The notes under the pieces were generated by a model. It made no database searches. It saw only the letters and a program-made list of their open reading frames with translations, and was not told where the DNA came from. The position numbers and the translations under genes are program-made. Positions 15,340 to 26,703 of a stretch of DNA of 64,000 nt are shown one piece after another (the stretch's first letter is position 1; each line of letters starts with the position of its first letter). Location of the stretch: contig NC_135036.1 in NCBI RefSeq assembly GCF_051020975.1, positions 1,178,001 to 1,242,000 of the forward strand. Reading direction: 5' to 3'. Source of the stretch: Osmia lignaria lignaria. Lineage: Eukaryota > Arthropoda > Insecta > Hymenoptera > Megachilidae.

Positions 15340-16728
15340 TAAATGTACATTGATCTGTGGGAATGAATCAGTATATTACATTATATCGAATGTAGATATA
15401 GTGCTAATGATGTTGTTACTAAATGTGCATTGATCTGTGGGTAGTCGTCAGTATATTACATTAACTAATGTAGATATGATAATAATAATGTTGTTATTAA
15501 TTGTGTATTACATATCTAACGTAGACATAGTACTAATGATATTAACATTAAATGTACATTGATCTGTGGGAATGAATCAGTATATTACATTATACCTCAT
15601 GTAGATATAGTGCTAATGATATTGTTATTAAATGAACGTTGATCTGTGGGAATGAATCAGTATATTACATTATATCGAATGTAGATATAGTACTAATGAT
15701 ATTGTTATTAAATCTACATTACATATCTAATGTAGGTATAGTACTAATGATATTGTTATTAAATGTGCATTGATCTGTGGGAACGAATCAGTATATTACA
15801 TTATATCTAATGTAGATATATTTCTAATGATATTGTTATTAAATGTACAAATAATCTGTGGGAATGAATCAGTATATTACATTTTATCGAATGTAGATAT
15901 AGTACCAATGATATTGTTATTAAATGTACATTGATCTGTGGGAATGAATCAGTATATTACATTATATCGAATGTAGATATAGTACTAATGATATTGGTAT
16001 TATATGTACATTGTTCTGTTGGAATGAATCTGTACATGACATTATATCTATTGTAGATATAGTAATAATGGTATTGTTATTAAATGTACATTGATCTGTG
16101 GGAATGAATCAGTATAATACATTATATCGAATGTAGATATAGTACTAATGATGTTGTTATTCAATCTACATTACATATCTAATGTAGGTATAGTACTAAT
16201 GATATTGGTATTATATGTACATTGATCTGTGGGAACGAATCAGTATATTACATTATATCGAATGTACATATAGTACTAATGATATTGGTATTATATGTAC
16301 ACTGATCTGTTGGAATGAATCTGTACATGACATTATATCTATTGTAGATATAGTAATAATGATATTGTTATTAAATGTACATTGATCTGTGGGAATGAAT
16401 CAGTATAATACATTATATCGAATGTAGATATAGTACTAATGATATTGTTATTCAATCTACATTACATATCTAATGTAGGTATAGTACTAATGATATTGTT
16501 ATTAAATGTGCATTGATCTGTGGGAACGAATCAGTATATTACATTATATCTAATGTAGATATATTTCTAATGATATTGTTATTAAATGTACAAATAATCT
16601 GTGGGAATGAATCAGTATATTACATTTTATCGAATGTAGATATAGTACCAATGATATTGTTATTAAATGTACATTGATCTGTGGGAATGAATCAGTATAT
16701 TACATTATATCGAATGTAGATATAGTAC
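15340..16728 (+). repeat. Duplicated satellite block C, copy 2 (partner 4560-5946)
   Basis: Second copy of block C, carrying the same rare monomer variants in the same order. Relative to copy 1 it has a 2-bp deletion near 15462 and substitutions at AATGTTGTTATT (15488) and GTAGACATAG (15521). Confidence 0.8.
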
Positions 16729-17230
16729 AAGTGATGGTGTTATTAAATGTACATTGATCTGTGGGTAGTAATCAGTATATTACATTATATCTAATGTAGA
16801 TATGATAATAATAATATTGTTATTAATTGTATATTACATATCTAATGTAGATATAGTACTAATGATATTAACATTAAATGTACATTGATCTGTGTGAATG
16901 AATCAGTATATTACATTATACCTCATGTAGATATAGTGCTATTGATATTGTTATTAAATGTACATTGATCTGTGGGAATGAATCAGTATATTACATTATA
17001 TCGAATGTAGATATAGTGCTAATGATGTTGTTATTAAATGTACATTGATCTGTGGGTAGTAACCAGTATATTACATTATATCTAATGTAGATATGATAAT
17101 AATAATATTGTTATTAATTGTATATTACATATCTAATGTAGATATAGTACTAATGATATTGGCATTAAATATACTTTGATCTGTGGGAATGAATCAGTAT
17201 ATTACATTATATCGAATGTAGATATAGTAC

Positions 17231-18734
17231 GAATGATATTGTTATTAAATGTACATTGATCTGTGGGAATGAATCAGTATATAACATTATATCGAATGTA
17301 GATATAGTACTAATGATATTGCTATTAAATCTACATTACATATCTAATTTAGATATAGTACTAATGATATTGGTATTAAATGTACATTGATCTGTGGGAA
17401 TGAATTAGTATATTTCATTATATCGAATGTAGATATAGTACTACTGATATTGGTGTTATATGTACATTGATCTGTTGGAATGAATCTGTACATGACATTA
17501 TATCGAATGTAGATATAGTACTAATGATATTGTTATTAAATGTACATTGATCTGTGGGAATGAATCAGTATATTACATTATATCGAATTTAGATATAGTA
17601 CCAATGATATTGTTATTAAATGTACATTGATCTGTGGGAACGAATCAGTATATTACATTATATCGAATGTACATATAGTACTAATGATATTGGTATTATA
17701 TGTACATTGATCTGTTGGAATGAATCTGTACATGACATTATATCTATTGTAGATATAGTAATAATGATATTGTTATTAAATGTACATTGATCTGTGGGAA
17801 TGAATCAGTATATTACATTATATCGAATGTAGATATAGTGCTAATGATGTTGTTATTAAATGTACATTGATCTGTGGGTAGTAATCAGTATATCACATTA
17901 TATCTAATGTAGAAACGATAATAATAATATTGTTATTAATTGTATATTACATATCTAATGTAGATATAGTACTAATGATATTAACGTTAAATGTACATTG
18001 ATCTGTGGGAATGAATCAGTATATTACATTATATCGAATGTAGATATAGTGCTAATGATGTTGTTATTAAATGCACATTGATCTGTGGGTAATAATCAGT
18101 ATATCACATTATATCGAATGTAGATATAGTACCAATGATATTGGTAATATATGTACATTGATCTGTGGGAATGAATCAGTATATTACATTATACCTCATG
18201 TAGATATAGTGCTAATGATATTGTTATTAAATGTACATTGATCTGTGGGAATGAATCAGTATATAACATTATATCGAATGTAGATATAGTACTAATGATA
18301 TTGTTATTAAATCTACATTACATATCTAATTTAGATATAGTACTAATGATATTGGTATTAAATGTACATTGATCTGTGGGAATGAATCAGTCTATTACAT
18401 TATATCTAATGTAGATATGGTAATAATAATATTGTTATTAATTATACATTACATATCTAATGTAGATATAGTACTAATGATATTGGTATTATATGTACAT
18501 TGATCTCTGGGAACGAATAAGTATGTTACATTATATCGAATGTAGATATAGTACTACTGATATTGGTGTTATATGTACATTGATCTGTTGGAATGAATCT
18601 GTACATGACATTATATCTATTGTAGATATAGTAATAATGGTACTGTTATTAAGTGTACATTGTTCTGTGGGAATGAATCAGTATATTACATTATATCTCA
18701 GGCAGATATTTTGCTAATGATATTGTTATTAAAT
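17231..18734 (+). repeat. Duplicated satellite block D, copy 2
   Basis: Offset 11,284 from 5947-7450, with the same diagnostic monomers in the same order and only isolated substitutions noticed (for example GCTATTAAATC at 17321 against GTTATTAAATC). After 18734 this copy continues with AACAGTGATCTG, unlike copy 1. Confidence 0.85.
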
Positions 18735-18741
18735 GAACAGT

Positions 18742-19928
18742 GATCTGTGGGTAATAATCAGTATATCACATTCTATCTAATGTAGGTATGATAATAATAA
18801 TATTGTTATTAATTGTATATTACATACCTAATGTAGATATAGTACTAATCATATTAACATTAAATGTACATTCATCTGTGTGAATGAATCAGTATATTAC
18901 ATTATACCTCATGTAGATATACTGCTAATGATATTGTTATTAAATGTACATTGATCTGTGGGAATGAATCAGTGTATTACATTATATCGAATGTAGATAT
19001 AGTGCTTATGATGTTGTTATTAAATGTACATTGATCTGTGGGGAGTAATCAGTATATTACATTATATCTAATGTAGATATGATAATAATAATATTGTTAT
19101 TAATTGTATATTACATATCTAATGTAGATATAGTACTAATGATATTAACATTAAATGTACATTGATCTGTGGGAATGAATCAGTATATTACATTATACCT
19201 CATGTAGATATAGTGCTAACGATATTGTTATTAAATGAACATTGATCTGTGGGAATGAATCAGTATATTACATTATATCGAATGTAGATATAGTACCAAT
19301 GATATTGTTATTAAGTGTACATTGATCTGTGGGAATGAATAAGTATATTACATTATATCGAATGTAGATATAGTGCTAATGATGTTGTTCTTAAATGTAC
19401 ATTGATCTGTGGGTAGTAGTCAGTATATTATATTATATCTAATGTAGATATGGTACTAATGATATTGTTATTAAATGTACATTGATCTGTGGGAATGAAT
19501 CAGTGTATTACATTATATCGAATGTAGATATAGTGCTAATGATGTTGTTATTAAATGTACATTGATCTGTGTGTAGTAACCAGGATATTACATTATATCT
19601 AATGTAGATATGATAATAATAATATTGTTATTAATTGTATATTACATATCTAATGTAGATATAGTACTAATGATATTGGCATTAAATATACTTTGATCTG
19701 TGGGAATGAATCAGTATATTACATTATATCGAATGTAGATATAGTACTACTGATATTGGTGTTATATGTACATTGATCTGTTGGAATGAATCTGTACATG
19801 ACATTATATCGAATGTAGATATAGTACTAATGATATTGTTATTAAATGTACATTGATCTGTGGGAATGAATCAGTATATTACATTATATCGAATGTAGAT
19901 ATAGTACCAATGATATTGTTATTAAATG
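18742..19928 (+). repeat. Duplicated satellite block F, copy 1 (partner 60573-61759)
   Basis: About 1.2 kb that matches 60573-61759 at offset 41,831, on the other side of the retrotransposon. Shared variants include ACTAATCATATTAAC (18844), GTGGGGAGTAATC (19038), GAATAAGTATATTAC (19337) and GTTGTTCTTAAATG (19384). Several substitutions separate the copies, so this duplication looks older than those at 51-60 kb. Confidence 0.72.
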
Positions 19929-21357
19929 TACATTGATCTGTGGGAATGAATCAGTATATTACATTATATCGAATGTAGATATAGTACAAGTGATGGTGTT
20001 ATTAAATGTACATTGATCTGTGGGTAGTAATCAGTATATTACATCATATCTAATGTAGATATGATAATAATAATATTGTTATTAATTGTATATTACATAT
20101 CTAATGTAGATATAGTACTAATGATATTAACATTAAATGTACATTGATCTGTGGGAATGAATCAGTATATTACATTATACCTCATGTAGATATAGTGCTA
20201 ATGATATTGTTATTAAATGAACATTGATCTGTGGGAATGAATCAGTGTATTACATTATATCGAATGTAGATATAGTGCTAATGATGTTGTTATAAAATGT
20301 ACACTGATCTGTGTGTAGTAACCAGGATATTACATTATATCTAATGTAGATATGATAATAATAATATTGTTATTAATTGTATATTACATATCTAATGTAG
20401 ATATAGTACTAATGATATTGGCATTAAATATACTTTGATCTGTGGGAATGAATCAGTATATTACATTATATCGAATGTAGATATAGTACTACTGATATTG
20501 GTGTTATATGTACATTGATCTGTTGGAATGAATCTGTACATGACATTGTATCGAATGTAGATATAGTACTAATGATATTGTTATTAAATGTACATTGATC
20601 TGTGGGAATGAATCAGTCTATTACATTATATCGAATGTAGATATAGTACCAATGATATTGTTATTAAATGTACATTGATCTGTGGGAATGAATCAGTATA
20701 TTACATTATATCGAATGTAGATATAGTACTAATGATATTGTTATTAAATCTACATTACATATCTAATGTAGGTATGGTACTAATGATATTGGTACTATAT
20801 GTACATTGATCTGTGGGAACGAATCAGTATATTACATTATATCGAATGTACATATAGTACTAATGATATTGGTATTATATGTACATTGATCTGTTGGAAT
20901 GAATCTGTACATGACATTATATCTATTGTAGATATAGCAATAATGATATTGTTATTAAATGTACATTGATCTGTGGGAATGAATCAGTATATAACATTAT
21001 ATCGAATGTAGATATAGTACTAATGATATTGTTAATAAATACTACATTACATATCTAACGTAGGTATAGTACTAATGATATTGTTATTAAATGTACATTG
21101 ATCTGTGGGAATGAATCAGTATATTACATTATATCGAATGTAGATATAGTGCTAATGATGTTGTTATTAAATGTACATTGATCTGTGTGTAGTAACCAGT
21201 ATATTACATTATATCGAATGTAGATATAGTACTAATGATATTGGTATTAAATGTACATTGATCTGTGGGAAGGAATCCGTATATTACATTATATCGAATG
21301 TAAACACAGTACTAATGATATTGTTATTAAATCTACATTACATATCTAATGTAGGTA
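19835..21357 (+). repeat. Duplicated satellite block E, copy 1 (partner 23539-25061)
   Basis: A 1.5-kb block repeated 3,704 bp later. Shared rare variants are GTTATAAAATGTACACTG (20289) and AATAAATACTACATTAC (21034), the latter a 52-bp relative of the short monomer. The step 3704 fits 38x80 + 12x51 + 52, though I did not count every monomer. The match fades near 21357, where the copies read GGTATGGTAC and TGTATAGTAC. Confidence 0.8.
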
Positions 21358-23538
21358 TGGTACTAATGATATTGGTACTATATGTACATTGATCTGTGGG
21401 AACGAATCAGTATATTACATTATATCGAATGTACATATAGTACTAATGATATTGGTATTATATGTACATTGATCTGTTGGAATGAATCTGTACATGACAT
21501 TATATCTATTGTAGATATAGCAATAATGATATTGTTATTAAATGTACATTGATCTGTGGGAATGAATCAGTATATTACATTATATCGAATGTAGATATAG
21601 TGCTAATGATGTTGTTATTAAATATACATTGATCTGTGGGTAATAATCAGTATATCACATTATATCTAATGTAGATATGATAATAACAATATTGTTATTA
21701 ATTGTATATTACATATCTAATATAGATATAGTACTAATGGTATTAACATTAAATGTACATTGATCTGTGTGAATGAATCAGTATATTACTTTATACCTCA
21801 TGTAGATATAGTGCTAATGATATTGTTATTAAATGTACATTGATCTGTGGGAATGAATCAGTATATTACATTATATCGAATGTAGATATAGTACCAATGA
21901 TATTGTTATTAAATGTACATTGATCTGTGGGAATGAATCAGTATATTACATTATATCGAATGTAGATATAGTACAAGTGATGGTGTTATTAAATGTACAT
22001 TGATCTGTGGGTAGTAATCAGTATATTACATTATATCTAATGTAGATATGATAATAATAATATTGTTATTAATTGTATATTACATATCTAATGTAGATAT
22101 AGTACTAATGATATTAACATTAAATGTACATTGATCTGTGGGAATGAATCAGTATATTACATTATACCTCATGTAGATATAGTGCTAATGATATTGTTAT
22201 TAAATGAACATTGATCTGTGGGAATGAATCAGTATATTACATTATATCTAATGTAGGTATAGTACTAATGATATTGGTATTATATGTACATTGATCTGTG
22301 GGAATGAATCAGTATATTACATTATATCGAATGTACATATAGTACTAATGATATTGGTATTATATGTACATTGTTCTGTTGGAATGAATCTGTACATGAC
22401 ATTATATCTATTGTAGATATAGTAATAATGGTATTGTTATTAAATGTACATTGATCTGTGGGAATGAATCAGTCTATTACATTATATCGAATGTAGATAT
22501 AGTACCAATGATATTGTTATTAAATGTACATTGATCTGTGGGAATGAATCAGTATATTACATTATATCGAATGTAGATATAGTACTAATGATATTGTTAT
22601 TAAATCTACATTACATATCTAATGTAGGTATGGTACTAATGATATTGGTACTATATGTACATTGATCTGTGGGAACGAATCAGTATATTACATTATATCG
22701 AATGTAGATGTAGTGTTAATGATGTTGTTACTAAATGTACATTGATCTGTGGGTAGTAGTCAGTGTATTACATTATATCGAATGTAGATATGATAATAAT
22801 AATATTGTTATTAATTGTATATTACATATCTAATGTAGATATAGTACTAATGATCTTGGCATTAAATATACTTTGATCTGTGGGAATGAATCAGTATATT
22901 ACATTATATCGAATGTAGATATAGTACTAATGATATTGTTATTAAATCTACATTACATATCTAATGTAGGTATGGTACTAATGATATTGTTATTAAATGT
23001 ACATTGATCTGTGAGAATGAATCAGTCTATTACATTATATCTAATGTAGATATGGTAATAATAATATTGTTATTAACTGTACATTACATATCTAATGTAG
23101 ATATAGTACTAATGATATTGGTATTATACGTACATTGATCTGTGGGAACGAATCAGTATATTACATTATATCGAATGTACATATAGTACCAATGATATTG
23201 TTATTAAATCTACATTACATATCTAATGTAGGTATGGTACTAATGATATTGGTACTATATGTACATTGATCTGTGGGAACGAATCAGTATATTACATTAT
23301 ATCGAATGTACATATAGTACTAATGATATTGGTATTATATGTACATTGATCTGTGGGTAATAATCAGTATATCACATTATATCTAATGTAGATATGATAA
23401 TAACAATATTGTTATTAATTGTATATTACATATCTAATATAGATATAGTACTAATGATATTAACATTAAATGTACATTGATCTGTGTGAATGAATCAGTA
23501 TATTACTTTATACCTCATGTAGATATAGTGCTAATGAT

Positions 23539-25061
23539 ATTGTTATTAAATGTACATTGATCTGTGGGAATGAATCAGTATATTACATTATATCGAATGT
23601 AGATATAGTACCAATGATATTGTTATTAAATGTACATTGATCTGTGGGAATGAGTCAGTATATTACATTATATCGAATGTAGATATAGTACAAGTGATGG
23701 TGTTATTAAATGTACATTGATCTGTGGGTAGTAATCAGTATATTACATTATATCTAATGTAGATATGATAATAATAATATTGTTATTAATTGTATATTAC
23801 ATATCTAATGTAGATATAGTACTAATGATATTAACATTAAATGTACATTGATCTGTGGGAATGAATCAGTATATTACATTATACCTCATGTAGATATAGT
23901 GCTAATGATATTGTTATTAAATGAACATTGATCTGTGGGAATGAATCAGTGTATTACATTATATCGAATGTAGATATAGTGCTAATGATGTTGTTATAAA
24001 ATGTACACTGATCTGTGTGTAGTAACCAGGATATTACATTATATCTAATGTAGATATGATAATAATAATATTGTTATTAATTGTATATTACATATCTAAT
24101 GTAGATATAGTACTAATGATATTGGCATTAAATATACTTTGATCTGTGGGAATGAATCAGTATATTACATTATATCGAATGTAGATATAGTACTACTGAT
24201 ATTGGTGTTATATGTACATTGATCTGTTGGAATGAATCTGTACATGACATTATATCGAATGTAGATATAGTACTAATGATATTGTTATTAAATGTACATT
24301 GATCTGTGGGAATGAATCAGTCTATTACATTATATCGAATGTAGATATAGTACCAATGATATTGTTATTAAATGTACATTGATCTGTGGGAATGAATCAG
24401 TATATTACATTATATCGAATGTAGATATAGTACTAATGATATTGTTATTAAATCTACATTACATATCTAATGTAGGTATGGTACTAATGATATTGGTACT
24501 ATATGTACATTGATCTGTGGGAACGAATCAGTATATTACATTATATCGAATGAACATATAGTACTAATGATATTGGTATTATATGTACATTGATCTGTTG
24601 GAATGAATCTGTACATGACATTATATCTATTGTAGATATAGCAATAATGATATTGTTATTAAATGTACATTGATCTGTGGGAATGAATCAGTATATAACA
24701 TTATATCGAATGTAGATATAGTACTAATGATATTGTTAATAAATACTACATTACATATCTAACGTAGGTATAGTACTAATGATATTGTTATTAAATGTAC
24801 ATTGATCTGTGGGAATGAATCAGTATATTACATTATATCGAATGTAGATATAGTGCTAATGATGTTGTTATTAAATGTACATTGATCTGTGTGTAGTAAC
24901 CAGTATATTACATTATATCGAATGTAGATATAGTACTAATGATATTGGTATTAAATGTACATTGATCTGTCGGAAGGAATCCGTATATTACATTATATCG
25001 AATGTAGGCACAGTACTAATGATATTGTTATTAAATCTACATTACATATCTAATGTATGTA
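23539..25061 (+). repeat. Duplicated satellite block E, copy 2 (partner 19835-21357)
   Basis: Second copy of block E at offset 3,704. Isolated substitutions were noticed, for example GAACATATAG at 24551 against GTACATATAG and CTGTCGGAAGG at 24967 against CTGTGGGAAGG. Confidence 0.8.
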
Positions 25062-25147
25062 TAGTACTAATGATATTGGTATTATATGTACATTGATCTG
25101 TGGGAATGAATCAGTATATTACATTATACCTCATGTAGATATAGTGC

Positions 25148-25961
25148 TAATGATATTGTTATTAAATGTACATTGATCTGTGGGAATGAATCAGTATATA
25201 ACATTATATCGAATGTAGATATAGTACTAATGATATTGTTATTAAATCTACATTACATATCTAATTTAGATATAGTACTAATGATATTGGTATTAAATGT
25301 ACATTGATCTGTGGGAATGAATTAGTATATTTCATTATATCGAATGTAGATATAGTACTACTGATATTGGTGTTATATGTACATTGATCTGTTGGAATGA
25401 ATCTGTACATGACATTATATCGAATGTAGATATAGTACTAATGATATTGTTATTAAATGTACATTGATCTGTGGGAATGAATCAGTCTATTACATTATAT
25501 CGAATTTAGATATAGTACCAATGATATTGTTATTAAATGTACATTGATCTGTGGGAACGAATCAGTATATTACATTATATCGAATGTACATATAGTACTA
25601 ATGATATTGGTATTATATGTACATTGATCTGTTGGAATGAATCTGTACATGACATTATATCTATTGTAGATATAGTAATAATGATATTGTTATTAAATGT
25701 ACATTGATCTGTGGGAATGAATCAGTATATTACATTATATCGAATGTAGATATAGTGCTAATGATGTTGTTATTAAATGTACATTGATCTGTGGGTAGTA
25801 ATCAGTATATCACATTATATCTAATGTAGAAACGATAATAATAATATTGTTATTAATTGTATATTACATATCTAATGTAGATATAGTACTAATGATATTA
25901 ACGTTAAATGTACATTGATCTGTGGGAATGAATCAGTATATTACATTATATCGAATGTAGA
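25148..25961 (+). repeat. Partial block D copy, cut at its right end by the retrotransposon
   Basis: Matches 5947-6760 at offset 19,201, including GAATTAGTATATTTC, TGTAGAAACGATAATAA and ATTAACGTTAAATG. One substitution (TCAGTCTATTAC at 25491) was noticed. The match runs to the last base before the LTR. Confidence 0.82.
25957..25961. repeat. Target-site duplication, left copy (GTAGA)
   Basis: The five bases before the left LTR end are GTAGA, repeated directly after the right LTR end at 32768-32772. Five bases suits BEL/Pao integration. Removing the element and one copy gives the normal satellite reading AATGTAGATATAGTAC, so monomer phase is kept. The match is weak evidence by itself, because GTAGA is present in most monomers. 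Confidence 0.85.
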
Positions 25962-26421
25962 TGTTTGATCGTTTCGCCCCTTAACCGGGAAAGGGGTTAG
26001 AGAACGGATTCGGCAGAAAGTTTTTGCCGGTGCGCGACCTTGCCGAAGCGATACCTTCCGATGGAGCAACCGCGTATAGAAAAAGGGTGCGAAGTGATCA
26101 CGCAGGATCTTTGATTCTGAGAATTGTATTTGAATAAAGCGAAATCCAAAGAAAAGTTTAACAGTTCTTGCCAACCGAAGCAGATTGTTCGAATTTCTGC
26201 TAAACTTGTACGCTAAGCCGAGTATAAGAAAAGCAAGTATGCGGCGGCATATTTATATTATGGTTCCCTCGTCCCCGTCGTCGCCCGCCGGTCTAGCAGC
26301 CCAGTCGGCTCGCTACGTCGGCCAACGGAGCGAGAGAGATGGCTGGAGGCCGGCGGAACGAACAGCAGAGACGAAGGAAGCGATCTAGAAATTTCTAGAT
26401 GACTCGTTCGACGCTCGAACA
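25962..26421 (-). repeat. 3' LTR of the BEL/Pao element (460 bp)
   Basis: It differs from the 5' LTR at three positions, all transitions: 26036 G against 32382 A, 26265 T against 32611 C, and 26306 C against 32652 T. The ends form the TG...CA expected of LTRs. No AATAAA exists in the element sense; an AATACA variant at 26125-26130 is the only candidate polyadenylation hexamer I could see, and it is weak. Confidence 0.96.
26383..26400 (-). promoter_or_regulatory. 18-bp perfect palindrome in U3, heat-shock-element-like (3' LTR copy)
   Basis: ATCTAGAAATTTCTAGAT is its own reverse complement. Its core AGAAATTTCT equals two inverted nGAAn units, the half of a heat shock element. A full three-unit element is not present: the flanking pentamers do not fit. 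Function is inference. Confidence 0.35.
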
Positions 26422-26703
26422 TACCGCCCGCCTTCTTTGGACGGCAAAGAAGCAGAAAGCAAGAAGCACTCATGCATCAAACAAATCCATTCATAAAGCT
26501 AACCTTAATGTGAACAGTAAAGTTACGTGCATCAAACCGTTGAACACAGTGCGAGGTGCATAAAAATTAAAAGACTTACAACTAACGTAATACAAAGGTA
26601 AGTAATTATACTAAAGAACATATATAAGTGATTAAATCGATTCCGGCGTCAAACCGCCCGCCATGACTATATAAATTTTTTCTCCACGCGCGAAACGGAA
26701 AAT
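26422..26703 (-). other. 3' untranslated region of the element, with polypurine tract
   Basis: This 282-bp stretch lies between the Gag-Pol stop (26704-26706) and the 3' LTR. The purine-rich run AAAGAAGGCGGGCGG (element sense, 26424-26438) ends two bases from the LTR and is the likely plus-strand primer (polypurine tract), though it holds two cytosines. Its GGCGGGCGGT core recurs at 26653-26662, and a pure run GGAGAAAAAA lies at 26676-26685. No env or other gene is present. Confidence 0.75.

Larger units (their letters stand above)
1..25961 (+). repeat. AT-rich 80/51-bp satellite array, left part
   Basis: Continuous head-to-tail satellite with no unique sequence. The typical monomer is 80 bp: it begins TGTAGATATAGTACTAATGA, passes through a TATTGTTATTAAATGTACAT segment and a TGATCTGTGGGAATGAATCA segment, and ends GTATATTACATTATATCGAA. 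Interspersed 51-bp monomers keep both ends but lack about 29 bp of the centre; their tails read TACATATCTAA. Variants recur in fixed neighbourhoods (for example units carrying GGAAGGAATCCG, CAGGCAGATATTTTGC or CTGTTGGAATGAATCTG). All units seen are in one orientation. The array starts mid-monomer at base 1, so it continues outside the window. It contains no gene; the few 73-74-codon open stretches are monomer sequence. The same family continues after the retrotransposon. Confidence 0.97.

Noticed and set aside
1..25961. CRISPR array, because of the regular short repeats
   Set aside because: There are no unique spacers: the whole 80-bp period is repeated, with no conserved-repeat and variable-spacer alternation, no cas genes, and the retrotransposon is eukaryotic.
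25941..26473. Short open frames in the 3' LTR (25941-26174, 26185-26388, 26258-26473), with counterparts in the 5' LTR
   Set aside because: They are LTR sequence; two cross the element border into satellite or into the 3' untranslated region, so they are not genes.
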